DNA of 64,000 nucleotides from Flavobacteriales bacterium (GCA_026129465.1 JAHCIA010000001.1:567964-631963); one strand, 5' to 3'. Shown: positions 1-8,192, counted from the stretch's first letter. Notes: generated by a model not told the origin, from the letters alone. Made by a program: numbers and translations.

Positions 1-2040
1 ATAGGTGCCCCGGCCTTGGGTGAGGCTGCGCAGCGTGGTGCTGTAGCGGTCCAGCTCGGCCAACGGGGTGTGGGCCTTGATCATCTGGTAGCGGCCACTG
101 CCCTCCATGCCCATCACGATGCTGCGGCGCCCCTGCAGGTCGGTCATCACATCGCCCATCAGGTCGGTGGGCACGCGCACCTCGACCTCCTGGATGGGCT
201 CCATCAGCTGCGGATCGGCGTTCTGGAATGCCTCCTTGAAGGCCATCATGCCCGCGATCTTGAAGCTGATGTCGTTGCTGTCCACCGTGTGCATCTTGCC
301 GTCGTACACCATCACCCGGATGTCCCGCGCGGGCGAACCGGTCAGCGGGCCGCGTTCCATCTTCTCCATGATGCCCTTGAGGATGCTGGGCATGAACTTG
401 TTGTCGATCACACCGCCCACGATGCAGTTGTAGAACACCAGCTTGCCGCCGGTGGGCAGGTCGTGCTCCTCCTTGCCACGCAAGCTCATGCCTTCAGGTT
501 CGGGGATGCCTTCGTACCAGGGCTCGATCTTCATGTGCACCTCGGCGAACTGGCCGCTGCCGCCCGTCTGCTTCTTGTGGCGGTAGCTGGCCTGCGCTGG
601 CTTGCGGATGGTCTCCCGGTAGGGGATCCTTGGACTGCCGAACACCGGCTCCACCTTGTAGTGGTGGTCCAGCTTCCACTTCAGCAGGTTCAGGTGCAAC
701 TCGCCCTGCGACCCGATCAGTTGCTCTCCCGTTTCGCGGTTGTATTTCAGCACGATGGTCGGGTCCTCCTTTTGGATCTCCACCAACGCGGCATGCAGCT
801 TCTCCTCCATCTTCTGGTCCGTGGCCTTCACCGTAAGCCACAAGCGAGGGCCGGGGAAGTCGATGGGACGCAGTTTCACCGACACGCCCGGTGAGTGGAG
901 GGTGTGCGCCGTGGCGGTGTCCTTCAACTTGATGGTGCCGCCGATGTCACCCGCGGCCAGCTGCTTCACCGGCTTGCGTTCCTTGCCGTCCACGATGAAG
1001 AGTTGATTGATGCGCTCGGTGGTGCCGGTGTTGTCGTTCACCAGGTCCTGGCCTTCTTTCAGTTGGCCGCTCATCACCTTGAAGAGCGTGATGTGGCCGG
1101 CGCGCGGCTCGATCACGGTCTTGAAGGTGAACAGTACGGTGGGTCCATCCGCCTTGCGTTCCAGGGTGCCACCGTCGGCCAGACGGGCGGGTGGCATGTC
1201 GATGGAGCAGGGGGCCACATTGTCGATGAAGCCCATGAGGCGGCCGCTGCCCATGTTGCGCAACGCGCTGAGGCAGAACACCGGGAAGCAGGTGCGGGCC
1301 ATCATGCCTTTGCGCAGGCCGAGGCGCATGTCGTTCTCATCCAGTTCGCCGTGCTCGAAGTATTTCTCCATGAGGGCCTCATCGTTCTCGGCGGCCTTCT
1401 CCACCAGTTCCTTGTGCAGGGTCTCGGCGCGCTCCTTCTCGTTCTCCGGGATATCCTGTTTCTCGGGCTTGCCGCCATCATCCTTGAAGACGTACATCTT
1501 CATCTTCAGCAGGTCGATGATGCGGTGGAAGCCCTCGCCCTGCTCCACGGGGTATTGCATCACGGTAACGGCGGGGCCGAAGATCTCCTTCGCCTGGGCC
1601 ACCGTACCGTCGAAGTCGGCGTTCGGGTGGTCCAGCGCGTTCACGCCCAGGATCACCGGGCGGTCGTATTGTGCGATGTGATCCCAGACGAGTTCGCTGC
1701 CCACCTCCACGCCGTGGTGCGCGCCCAGCAGCAGAACGCAGGTGTCGGCGGTACGCAGGGCGGGGATGGTCTCGCCCACAAGGTCGTCCAGCCCGGGGGT
1801 GTCGATGATATTGATCTTGTAGTTGCGCCACTCGGTGTGCAGCACGGTGCTGTAAACGCTGCTGCCGCGTTCGTGCTCCAGCGGGTGGTGGTCGCTTACG
1901 GTGTTCTTGTCCTCGATACGGCCGCGGCGTGTGATAAGACCCGCTTCGAAGAGCATGGTTTCGGCCAGCGTGGTCTTGCCGCTTCCGTGGGATCCCAGGA
2001 GGGCGATGTTCTTGATGTGTTTCGCATCGAAGGTGTTCAT
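1..2040 (-). CDS. EF-G-like translation factor (EF-G2-type paralogue), C-terminus cut by window edge
   Basis: Open reading frame from ATG at 2040 running off the left edge (680 codons present, probably a few tens missing). It has the five-domain EF-G layout: P-loop GSHGSGKTTL at residues 16-25, DTPG at 80-83, and EF-G domain IV/V sequence later (for example TGGSGQFAEV and MGDVMTDLQGRRSIVMG). GTPase motifs are unusual: the residue after DTPG is Leu84 where EF-G has the catalytic His, the G4 motif reads NALD (134-137) instead of NKxD, and the switch I ERGIT motif reads ERGSS. Such changes resemble the Bacteroides EF-G2 paralogue reported to translocate without GTP hydrolysis. Canonical fusA is presumably elsewhere. 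A possible -7 box (TACCTTCA) lies at 2137-2144 on this strand. Confidence 0.88.
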   Translation of the reverse strand, partial: MNTFDAKHIKNIALLGSHGSGKTTLAETMLFEAGLITRRGRIEDKNTVSDHHPLEHERGSSVYSTVLHTEWRNYKINIIDTPGLDDLVGETIPALRTADTCVLLLGAHHGVEVGSELVWDHIAQYDRPVILGVNALDHPNADFDGTVAQAKEIFGPAVTVMQYPVEQGEGFHRIIDLLKMKMYVFKDDGGKPEKQDIPENEKERAETLHKELVEKAAENDEALMEKYFEHGELDENDMRLGLRKGMMARTCFPVFCLSALRNMGSGRLMGFIDNVAPCSIDMPPARLADGGTLERKADGPTVLFTFKTVIEPRAGHITLFKVMSGQLKEGQDLVNDNTGTTERINQLFIVDGKERKPVKQLAAGDIGGTIKLKDTATAHTLHSPGVSVKLRPIDFPGPRLWLTVKATDQKMEEKLHAALVEIQKEDPTIVLKYNRETGEQLIGSQGELHLNLLKWKLDHHYKVEPVFGSPRIPYRETIRKPAQASYRHKKQTGGSGQFAEVHMKIEPWYEGIPEPEGMSLRGKEEHDLPTGGKLVFYNCIVGGVIDNKFMPSILKGIMEKMERGPLTGSPARDIRVMVYDGKMHTVDSNDISFKIAGMMAFKEAFQNADPQLMEPIQEVEVRVPTDLMGDVMTDLQGRRSIVMGMEGSGRYQMIKAHTPLAELDRYSTTLRSLTQGRGTY

Positions 2041-2136
2041 GGCAGGGCAGGGATTGGGTGGGACATGGGTTCATGCCACCGTGGAGGTCCCGGCCAGCCA
2101 CATACCGTTCTGAACACGGGACGCGCGGAGGAGCGC

Positions 2137-2144
2137 TGAAGGTA
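2137..2144 (-). promoter_or_regulatory. Possible -7 box for the EF-G-like gene
   Basis: Reads TACCTTCA on the minus strand, about 95 bases before the start codon, one base from the TAnnTTCG variant seen elsewhere in this window. No clear TTG -33 box was identified, so the call is weak. Confidence 0.25.
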
Positions 2145-2234
2145 AGCACGGAGCGCACCCGGGACAATGACCGGAACCGGGAACCCCGGAGGCCATTTCT
2201 CGTGAACAAGTAAAGTGGATCCGCCGTGTGGCGC

Positions 2235-2444
2235 TCAGTTGAGCACCTCCATGTCGCGGCAGCCCTTCAGCCTGCGCAGTCGCTCCAACACCTCGTCATA
2301 ACTGCCCGGCAGGTTCAGGTCCTTCAAGGGGTCCACATCGGCGGTGCGGTCCGCTTGCAGCGCCGCGTAGCCCTCCGTGTCGGCGCTTCGCGCCTTGTCA
2401 TTCGGGGATGACTTCTCCTGCTTGTCCTGGGGATGCTGTGCCAT
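2235..2444 (-). CDS. Small hypothetical protein
   Basis: 69 residues, very hydrophilic, with a charged disordered-looking N-terminus (MAQHPQDKQEKSSPNDKARS) and a likely helical C-terminus containing DEVLERLRRLKGC. It has no signal peptide or membrane segment and I do not recognise a family. It is preceded at 2492-2499 by a TACATTCG box on the same strand, which supports transcription. It is divergent from the outer-membrane protein gene at 2610. It could still be a chance ORF, but composition and the promoter box favour a real small gene. Confidence 0.5.
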   Translation of the reverse strand: MAQHPQDKQEKSSPNDKARSADTEGYAALQADRTADVDPLKDLNLPGSYDEVLERLRRLKGCRDMEVLN

Positions 2445-2491
2445 GCGAGGGGATGAACGGCCTGGAGCGAAGGTTGTTCACCGGAGCGGTG

Positions 2492-2499
2492 CGAATGTA
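2492..2499 (-). promoter_or_regulatory. Possible -7 promoter box (TACATTCG) for the small ORF
   Basis: Minus-strand TACATTCG lies 47 bases before the 2444 start codon and matches the TAnnTTYG pattern seen at many genes in the window. No convincing -33 TTG was found. Confidence 0.35.
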
Positions 2500-2609
2500 A
2501 TGGGAGCCGGGCCCGGTCCGTAAAGTCCCTTGGGGCGCATCATCGGAAGGCCGAATCGATCTTGGAACGAACTTTGGCCGGGCGCCGCCCATCTCCAACA
2601 CCAACGATC

Positions 2610-3257
2610 ATGCGCATCCTTCTGACGCTCTCCATCGCCCTTCTCCTGGGCGGCAGATCCGGCCTCCATGCCCAGTACAACGAGCGTGGCACCGTGCATC
2701 TCGGTCTGGGCATCGCCCTCGGAGCGTATGGCACCGAGTATGAGCAGACCATCACCCTCTTTGGCATCCCCTTTCTGACGCGTTCCACCGGTGGTGCGGC
2801 CACCATCACCGCGCCCCTGGAGTTCCACTACGGGCTGGCCGACATCTTCAGCCTGGGCGTGTACGCCGAAGGAGGCCGCTACATCGATTCGGTGGAGACC
2901 AAGCGCAACACCATCACCGCCTTCGGGCTGCAACCACGCTTCTACCTGGTGGACCGCGACCGGTTCTCCTGGATGGCCGGCCTGCAAATGGGCGCCACCA
3001 CCCTGCGGATCGATGATCCCGTAAGCACGGGCAGCCCCAAGAGTCTGCTGCGCGGCGGACACTTCGGGATCAACACCGGCGTGGGCTTCCGCTTCGGTGA
3101 GACCGTGGGCCTGCAGGTGATGCTGCGCTATCTCGCACACAACCTGCCCTTGCGCGAATATGAGTTCATGGGGCAGCAGTTGGACCTCGACCTGGTGGAC
3201 GCTGAGTTGCGCGCCCGTGGCGTGATGTTGCAGACCTCGCTCCACCTGCGTCTTTGA
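2610..3257 (+). CDS. Predicted outer-membrane beta-barrel protein
   Basis: 215 residues. The ATG at 2610 begins a clear signal peptide (MRILLTLSIALLLGG, cleavage near HAQ). The mature part consists of alternating short amphipathic beta strands with many Gly and aromatic residues (for example FGLQPRFYLVDRDRFSWMAG), typical of an 8-10-strand outer-membrane barrel of the Bacteroidota OMP_b-brl type. The upstream in-frame extension to 2562 lacks signal-peptide character and was rejected. It stands alone, ending just before the cobalamin riboswitch promoter. The specific function is unknown. Confidence 0.8.
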   Translation: MRILLTLSIALLLGGRSGLHAQYNERGTVHLGLGIALGAYGTEYEQTITLFGIPFLTRSTGGAATITAPLEFHYGLADIFSLGVYAEGGRYIDSVETKRNTITAFGLQPRFYLVDRDRFSWMAGLQMGATTLRIDDPVSTGSPKSLLRGGHFGINTGVGFRFGETVGLQVMLRYLAHNLPLREYEFMGQQLDLDLVDAELRARGVMLQTSLHLRL

Positions 3258-3279
3258 TCGATCGCCGCGTCTACATTTG
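3254..3279 (+). promoter_or_regulatory. Promoter for the riboswitch transcript
   Basis: A perfect -7 box TACATTTG at 3272-3279 with an upstream TTG at 3254-3256 (15-base spacer, slightly short of the usual 17-23). Transcription would start within about 10 bases, right where the riboswitch begins. Confidence 0.6.
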
Positions 3280-3286
3280 GACCCGC

Positions 3287-3482
3287 GTCAAGGTGCCGAA
3301 AGGCGATGGAAGGGACCCTTCACCGGGAGCCCGAAGCCGCCCCAGGAGAATAGGGAATCCCGTGTGAACCGGGAGCTGTTCCCGCAGCTGTGAACCACCG
3401 ATGACCGCCGCAGAAAGCCACTGTACGCCACCTGGTGTGCGGGAAGGCGTGGTGGGAGGGTGGTGAGCCAGAAGACCTGCCA
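3287..3482 (+). promoter_or_regulatory. Cobalamin (adenosylcobalamin) riboswitch
   Basis: All hallmark segments are present in order: AGGTGCC near 3290; AGGGAATCCCGTGTGAACC around 3351-3369; GGGAGCTGTTCCCGC and GCTGTGAA at about 3370-3394; the B12-box core AGCCACTG at 3416-3423; and the 3' closing segment GTGAGCCAGAAGACCTGCC at 3463-3481. Cobalamin riboswitches normally switch off expression when B12 is plentiful. The aptamer sits upstream of, and in the same direction as, the T9SS beta-propeller gene at 3607. This is the best-supported RNA regulator in the window. Confidence 0.95.
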
Positions 3483-3505
3483 GGGCGCGAAAGGACCACG
3501 GCCAC

Positions 3506-3550
3506 GGGAACATGGCCGTCCGCTTGCGGTACAGGCGGTCGGCCGTTCCC
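3506..3550 (+). promoter_or_regulatory. Hairpin in the riboswitch expression platform
   Basis: GGGAAC (3506-3511) plus GGCCG (3514-3518) can pair with CGGCCGTTCCC (3540-3550), with a two-base bulge. A second short hairpin, GCCGCG/CGCGGC, lies at 3570-3588 just before the start codon. Neither is followed by a T-run, so control at translation initiation is more likely than transcription termination. This is inference from pairing only. Confidence 0.45.
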
Positions 3551-3606
3551 ATGGTTTCACATCATACACGCCGCGCGGTGAACGCGGCAAGCAAAACCAC
3601 AGGACC

Positions 3607-4893
3607 ATGTACCGTTCATTCCTCATTTCCCTGGCAGTGGCCGCGGCGTTCCATGCGCAGGCCCAATCGGTGACGCACCGCGTGCTGGTGCTCAACGAAG
3701 GCTACTACGACTTCGGTGGCGGCGGGCAACTCGTACCCGTGTCGCTTGGTGCCTTTGATCCATCCACCGGAACCTACGGGACCGTGGCCGTGATCGAAGG
3801 GCCACGCTTCGGCAGCGATCTGCTGGTGCATGCGGGTTCCATCTATGTGGCCGCTGACGACCGGGTGCTGCGCTACGACCTGGAGAGCTATACGCTGCTG
3901 GCCAGTGCGGAGGTCATCGGTGTACGCAAGCTGGCGGTGTGGAACGATAGGCTGTTGCTGACCCGGGGCGAACTCGGCGGATTGCCGCACTACTTCGAAG
4001 CGCGCGAGATCGCTTCGCTGGACCTCGTGCAGGCGATCACCCCTGCGGATGGCTTGCCTTATGCGGTGGAAGACGTGCTGGTGGTGGGCGATCTGGCCTA
4101 CCTCGCCGTGGGCAACGCCTTCGAATGGGGCAATATGCAGGGCCGCATCGGCATTGTGGACCTGCCCACCATGTCCTACACCGGCGAGGTGGACCTCGGC
4201 CCCCAGGGTCTCAACCCCGAGAAACTCATGCTGCACGATGGGGACATCCTGGCCTTCAACAACAAGGATTTCAGCACCAGCAGCATCAGCCGCGTGAACA
4301 CTGTGGATGCTTCCCTGACCTATACCGTGGATGTGACGGTGAACTCCAGTTGTGCGGCATCGGCCCGTGTGGAAGCCAATGCTCTGGTCTACTTCATGGA
4401 GTACGCCCAGAACGAGCTGGCCCGCTTCGATCCCACGTCCGGCGCCGTGGCCGACACGCTCACCGGCAGCCCCGCCATCTACGGCCTGCTCGAGGACCCC
4501 ATCAACGGCGTGCTCTATGGCACCACCACCGATTTCTTCAGCACCGGTGCGTTGCATGTAATGAGCCTGCAAGGGGAGGTGCTCTCCACCGTGGCGGTGG
4601 GTGTGGCGCCCGGCAACCTGGCGCTGGATATCCGGCAGGCCACGTCCGTGCCCGATCGTGCCAGCGCAGCACCGCGGGTCTTCCCCAATCCGGCCACCGA
4701 TCTGGTCTCCGTGTCCGGAACAGCGGTGAAGGCCGGCCAGTGGATCGCCATCCACGATTCCATGGGCAGGCGGGTGATGGAGCAGCAGGTGCGCACCGAT
4801 GGCCAGCAGTCGCTGGAATTGACCGGCCTGGCGCAGGGCGCTTATGTACTGCGTGTGGGCGAAGGCCCCGGATCGCGCTTCATCAAACACTGA
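3607..4893 (+). CDS. Riboswitch-controlled secreted beta-propeller with T9SS sorting domain (BtuG-like B12 capture candidate)
   Basis: 428 residues. Start chosen at ATG 3607 because it opens a signal peptide (MYRSFLISLAVAAAFHAQAQ); the frame extends upstream only through the riboswitch. The central part (about 25-345) has repeated short beta-blade sequences such as GSIYVAADDRVLRYDLESYT and GVLYGTTTDFFSTGALHVMS, typical of YncE/DUF5074-type surface propellers. The last ~75 residues (FPNPATDLVSVSG onward, ending in FIKH) are a T9SS type-A sorting domain, so the protein should be exported and anchored at the surface. Bacteroides BtuG, a surface propeller that binds B12 very tightly, has a similar fold and cobalamin control, but it is a lipoprotein partnered with BtuB. 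Here no btuB is adjacent. B12 binding is inferred. Confidence 0.85.
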   Translation: MYRSFLISLAVAAAFHAQAQSVTHRVLVLNEGYYDFGGGGQLVPVSLGAFDPSTGTYGTVAVIEGPRFGSDLLVHAGSIYVAADDRVLRYDLESYTLLASAEVIGVRKLAVWNDRLLLTRGELGGLPHYFEAREIASLDLVQAITPADGLPYAVEDVLVVGDLAYLAVGNAFEWGNMQGRIGIVDLPTMSYTGEVDLGPQGLNPEKLMLHDGDILAFNNKDFSTSSISRVNTVDASLTYTVDVTVNSSCAASARVEANALVYFMEYAQNELARFDPTSGAVADTLTGSPAIYGLLEDPINGVLYGTTTDFFSTGALHVMSLQGEVLSTVAVGVAPGNLALDIRQATSVPDRASAAPRVFPNPATDLVSVSGTAVKAGQWIAIHDSMGRRVMEQQVRTDGQQSLELTGLAQGAYVLRVGEGPGSRFIKH

Positions 4894-4919
4894 CCCCGGC
4901 GGCGAACCTGGGCGGCCAT

Positions 4920-4927
4920 TACATTTG
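4920..4927 (+). promoter_or_regulatory. -7 promoter box for tRNA-Thr
   Basis: Exact TACATTTG 48 bases upstream of the tRNA 5' end. No TTG at the expected distance, so only half of the promoter is visible. Confidence 0.45.
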
Positions 4928-4974
4928 CGGCCCGCGTCCACCAACCACCCGGTGCGGTGGCGCGGGCCGTACCA

Positions 4975-5049
4975 GCCTCCTTAGCTCAGCGGTAGAGCAG
5001 CTCATTCGTAATGAGCAGGTCGTCAGTTCAAATCTGACAGGAGGCTCCA
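4975..5049 (+). tRNA. tRNA-Thr (anticodon CGT)
   Basis: Cloverleaf by eye: acceptor GCCTCCT (4975-4981) pairs with AGGAGGC (5039-5045), anticodon stem CTCAT/ATGAG with loop TTCGTAA giving anticodon CGT, T-arm GTCAG-TTCAAAT-CTGAC, discriminator T and an encoded CCA at 5047-5049. It is a stand-alone gene with its own promoter box and a downstream terminator. Confidence 0.96.
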
Positions 5050-5080
5050 AGAGGGACCATCTCGATCGGTCCCTCTTTCC
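5050..5080 (+). terminator. Rho-independent terminator after tRNA-Thr
   Basis: AGAGGGACC (5050-5058) pairs perfectly with GGTCCCTCT (5068-5076), followed by TTTCC. It begins directly after the CCA end of the tRNA. Confidence 0.8.
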
Positions 5081-5086
5081 ATTTGG

Positions 5087-5530
5087 ATGAGGATCTTCAA
5101 GGGATCGCATAAGTTAGGGTTGGTCATGATGGTGGCTTCGTGCTCGTCAGACCAGGACAACCGTTTCACCTCCACCGATGCGCATGCCATAAATGCCGTC
5201 CTGGCCAACCAAGAAGCCGCCTGGGACCGGGGCGACATCGAGGGCTTCATGCAGGGCTATGTGGACACCGTGTGCTTCGTGTCGCGCGGGCGCATGACCT
5301 GCGGGCGCGAAGCCGTTACCGCCAACTACCGGAAGAATTATCCGGACGGGGCCGCCATGGGGGACCTGACCTTCGGTGTGGACGAGATCGTGCCGGCGGG
5401 TGGGGCACACGCCTGGCTCACGGGTACCTGGCGGCTGGAACGCGTGGCCGACACACTTTCCGGAGGCTTCGCGCTGTTGTGGGCAAAGGGGCCGGAAGGC
5501 TGGCGCATCGCCCGCGACCTGAGCCATTGA
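5087..5530 (+). CDS. Putative lipoprotein with SnoaL/DUF4440-like (NTF2-fold) domain
   Basis: 147 residues. A short lipoprotein signal ends in VASC, with Cys19 as the predicted lipidated residue (MMVASCSSD). The rest reads like an NTF2-fold DUF4440 protein: a first helix INAVLANQEAAWDRGDIEGF, then WRL and GGFALLWAKGPEGWRIARDL at the end, matching the family's terminal strand pattern. Such domains are often small-molecule binding or of unknown role. It lies just downstream of the tRNA terminator and upstream of the rhomboid operon. Confidence 0.75.
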   Translation: MRIFKGSHKLGLVMMVASCSSDQDNRFTSTDAHAINAVLANQEAAWDRGDIEGFMQGYVDTVCFVSRGRMTCGREAVTANYRKNYPDGAAMGDLTFGVDEIVPAGGAHAWLTGTWRLERVADTLSGGFALLWAKGPEGWRIARDLSH

Positions 5531-5570
5531 CGCGCCGGGGATATCTTTCGCCACACCCCACCGCGGCCGC

Positions 5571-6197
5571 GTGATCGACAGCGTCACCCTCCTCCTCGTC
5601 ATCCTCAACGTGCTCGTGTCCCTCGCGGCCTTCAACGACCGCAGGCTCTTCACGGCGCTGCTCTTCGAACCCTTCGTGATCCGCGCGCGTGGCGGCTGGC
5701 ACCGCTTCATCACCCATGCCTTCATCCACGCCAACTGGCCGCACCTGCTGGTGAACATGTTCGTGCTGTACATGTTCGGCCGCAACGTGGAGATGTTGCT
5801 GCCCATGCTCACCCCACTGCCCGCCACACTGGTCTTCCTCGGCCTTTACCTGGGGGCCATCGTGGTGTCGTCCATTCCCGCCTACCGCCGCCACATGCAC
5901 GACCCCAACTACCGGGCGGTGGGGGCCAGCGGCGCGGTGAGCGCGGTGCTCTTCGCGCAGATCCTGATGATGCCCACCACCGAGGTGGCCTTCCTCTTCA
6001 TTCCCGTGCCCATGCCGGCCTGGGTCTTCGGCCTGCTCTACCTGGCCTATTCCTGGTACATGGACAAGCGTGGTGGCGACAACGTGGCGCACGACGCGCA
6101 CTTCTATGGAGCGGTCTACGGCGTACTGTACATGGGGCTGCTGGCGCCGCATCTGGTGCTCGACATCGGCGGCTTCCAACGCACACTCGGCATCTGA
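5571..6197 (+). CDS. Rhomboid-family intramembrane serine protease
   Basis: 208 residues, apparently starting at GTG 5571 after a TATCTTTC box at 5542-5549. About six hydrophobic segments. The active-site dyad is visible: GxSG serine at Ser120 (VGASGAVSAV) and the histidine in NVAHDAHFYGA (His177). The TM2 motif HAFIHANWPHLLVN, with the conserved His-Leu-x-x-Asn, is also present. Rhomboids cleave membrane-protein substrates within the bilayer; the substrate here is unknown. Its stop overlaps the gmhB start (TGATG), so the genes are probably translationally coupled. Confidence 0.9.
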   Translation: MIDSVTLLLVILNVLVSLAAFNDRRLFTALLFEPFVIRARGGWHRFITHAFIHANWPHLLVNMFVLYMFGRNVEMLLPMLTPLPATLVFLGLYLGAIVVSSIPAYRRHMHDPNYRAVGASGAVSAVLFAQILMMPTTEVAFLFIPVPMPAWVFGLLYLAYSWYMDKRGGDNVAHDAHFYGAVYGVLYMGLLAPHLVLDIGGFQRTLGI

Positions 6198-6691
6198 TGG
6201 CACGCAAGGCGATCTTTCTGGACCGCGATGGCGTGTTGAACCGCGAACGCGGCGAGCACACCTGGCGCCTGGAGGATTTCGAGGTGCTGCCTGATGTGCC
6301 CATGGCGCTGGCACGTGCACAGGCGGCCGGCTGGTCCCTGGTGGTGATCACCAACCAGAGCGGCATCGGCCTGGGTCTCTACGGCCACGCGGAGGTGGAG
6401 CGGCTTCATCGCTACCTTCACGCCATGCTCACGGAACAGGGCGTATCTCTGATGGACATCCTTTATTGTCCGCACCATCCGACCCGGGGGAAGTGCCTGT
6501 GCCGCAAGCCGGGTTCCCTGCTCCTGGAGCGCGCCATCGCGCGTCACGGCCTCGATCCCGGGGCGTCGGTCTTCATCGGCGATCGTGCGCGTGACCTGGA
6601 GGCGGCCTCTGGAGCCGGCGTACGCGGCATCCTGGTGGAGGCGAACGGACCACTCATGCCCGTGTTGGAGAAGCATGCGCTGATCCCATGA
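6197..6691 (+). CDS. gmhB: D-glycero-D-manno-heptose 1,7-bisphosphate 7-phosphatase (HAD superfamily)
   Basis: 164 residues. HAD nucleophile motif LDRDGVLN (Asp9 and Asp11), ITNQSGIGLG as motif II, and GDRARDLEAA (Asp129) as the Mg-binding motif IV. The zinc-binding loop typical of GmhB is present (Cys91, His93, Cys100, Cys102 in CPHHPTRGKCLC). GmhB dephosphorylates heptose bisphosphate on the way to ADP-heptose for lipopolysaccharide core. It overlaps genes on both sides (TGATG and ATGA), so it sits in the middle of a three-gene operon. A related histidinol-phosphatase role is the main alternative. Confidence 0.87.
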   Translation: MARKAIFLDRDGVLNRERGEHTWRLEDFEVLPDVPMALARAQAAGWSLVVITNQSGIGLGLYGHAEVERLHRYLHAMLTEQGVSLMDILYCPHHPTRGKCLCRKPGSLLLERAIARHGLDPGASVFIGDRARDLEAASGAGVRGILVEANGPLMPVLEKHALIP

Positions 6692-7530
6692 AGGACCTGG
6701 TGAACGTGAACGGCGAAGTGGTGCCGGGCGACAAGCCGGCGATCACGCTGGACAACCGCGCCTTCCACTATGGTGATGGGCTCTTCGAGAGCCTCCGCCT
6801 GGTGGATGGCAGGCCCTGCTTCGTGGACGCGCACTGGGCCAGGCTCACCACCGGTGCGGCCCTGCTGCGCATCACCCTGCCGCCCACCCTGGACCGCGCC
6901 AACTTCGAGCGCTGGATCGTGGAATTGTCCAAGCTCACGGGCCGCGACAGCGCGCGTTGCCGTTTCACCCTCTACCGGGGCGGTGGTGGCCACTACCGTC
7001 CCGAGAAGCATGAGGGCGCCTTCACCATCGAGGTGAAGCCCATGGAGGATCGTTACCACACCCTGAACGAACAGGGCCTGATGGTGGACATCTGGCCGGA
7101 GATGCGCAAGCCCATCAACGAGCTCTCCCGTCACAAGACGCTCAACTGCCAGTACTACATCATGGCCGCTTTGTGGAGCGAGCAGCGTGGGCTGGACGAT
7201 TGCCTGCTGCAGAATGAGCGCGGCAACATCATCGAGAGCAGCAGCGGCAACCTCTTCATCGTGAGCAACGGTGTGCTCTACACGCCATCGCTCAGTGATG
7301 GTTGCCTGGGCGGCGTGATGCGCGCGCAGGTCATCAACCTGGCGCTGGCCAACGGCATCAAGGTGTACGAGTGCTCCCTCAATCCGCAGAATCTGCTCGC
7401 CGCCGACGAGTTGTTCTTCACCAACGCCGTGCGTGGCATCCGCTGGGTGGGCACCTACCGCACCAAGCGCTACACCAACCGGCAGTCGAAGACGATCACC
7501 GATCTGCTGGTGGCCGCCACGCGCGGCTAA
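6688..7530 (+). CDS. PLP-dependent class IV aminotransferase (PabC/Dat/IlvE-like)
   Basis: 280 residues with the class IV fold type. The N-terminal motif HYGDGLFESLRL, the PLP lysine (Lys150 in SRHKTLNCQYYI), the glutamate in NIIESSSGNLF (Glu183) and the phosphate-binding stretch SDGCLGGVMRAQVI are all visible. Members act on D-amino acids, branched-chain amino acids or aminodeoxychorismate; sequence alone does not decide. A clearer IlvE is at 14149, so a 4-amino-4-deoxychorismate lyase or D-amino acid aminotransferase role is more likely. It overlaps gmhB by four bases and converges with the YqgE gene, overlapping it by four bases. Confidence 0.85.
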   Translation: MKDLVNVNGEVVPGDKPAITLDNRAFHYGDGLFESLRLVDGRPCFVDAHWARLTTGAALLRITLPPTLDRANFERWIVELSKLTGRDSARCRFTLYRGGGGHYRPEKHEGAFTIEVKPMEDRYHTLNEQGLMVDIWPEMRKPINELSRHKTLNCQYYIMAALWSEQRGLDDCLLQNERGNIIESSSGNLFIVSNGVLYTPSLSDGCLGGVMRAQVINLALANGIKVYECSLNPQNLLAADELFFTNAVRGIRWVGTYRTKRYTNRQSKTITDLLVAATRG

Positions 7531-8114
7531 TTCAAGGAAGGGTCTTCGGGGAAGTTGGCCAGCGGGGCGTACTCCCGGCCCATGGCGCGCAGCGTGTCCG
7601 CCCAAAGATCGTCCGTGGAGGTGTTCATGATGCGTCGCTTGTCCGCACGGGAGACCAGCCAGCTGCGCTGTTCCAGTTCCTGCTCCAGCTGCGAGCTGCC
7701 CCAGCCGCTATAGCCCACGAAGAAGCGCACATGCTTGGAGAGGCGCGGGTCGGTGGCGAGGATGGAACGCAACTGTTCATAGTCACCGCCCATGTGCACA
7801 CCGTCCACCACTTCCACACTGCCTTCGATGTGCGGTCCGAGGGTATGGAGGTAGTAGAGGTTGCCACTCTGCACCGGTCCGCCGATCCCCACGCGGGTGC
7901 CGATGGGAGGCATGTTCTCCATCAGGTCGTCCACATTCATGTCCATCTGCCGGTTCAGCACGAAGCCGAAGGAACCCTCGTGGTTGTGCTCGCACAGCAA
8001 CACCACCGTGCGCCGGAAGTAGGGGTCGGGGAGGAAGGGCTCGCTCACGAGCAGCCTGCCACGCGCCGGTTTGTGGCGGTTCCTGGGATCGAGATCGAGC
8101 GGGTCCTTCGCCAT
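7527..8114 (-). CDS. YqgE/AlgH family protein (UPF0301)
   Basis: 195 residues. Family signatures: GRLLVSEPFLPDPYFRRTVV at the N-terminus, HNHEGSFGFVLNR, the GGPVQSGNLYYLHT motif and FVGYSGWGSSQLEQEL. Length fits the family (about 185-195). Its biochemical role is not established; AlgH has been linked to alginate regulation in Pseudomonas. It is convergent with the aminotransferase gene and divergent from pdxH. Confidence 0.93.
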   Translation of the reverse strand: MAKDPLDLDPRNRHKPARGRLLVSEPFLPDPYFRRTVVLLCEHNHEGSFGFVLNRQMDMNVDDLMENMPPIGTRVGIGGPVQSGNLYYLHTLGPHIEGSVEVVDGVHMGGDYEQLRSILATDPRLSKHVRFFVGYSGWGSSQLEQELEQRSWLVSRADKRRIMNTSTDDLWADTLRAMGREYAPLANFPEDPSLN

Positions 8115-8192
8115 GGCGAGGGGAAGTTAATGGACCACCCTTCGAGCCTGCAAGACAAGACCGTTGTCAGGTGGATCGAGGCGGGCATCGGA

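Noticed and set aside
3460-3606. Upstream extension of the T9SS propeller gene
   Set aside because: It overlaps the riboswitch and has no signal peptide; ATG 3607 gives one.
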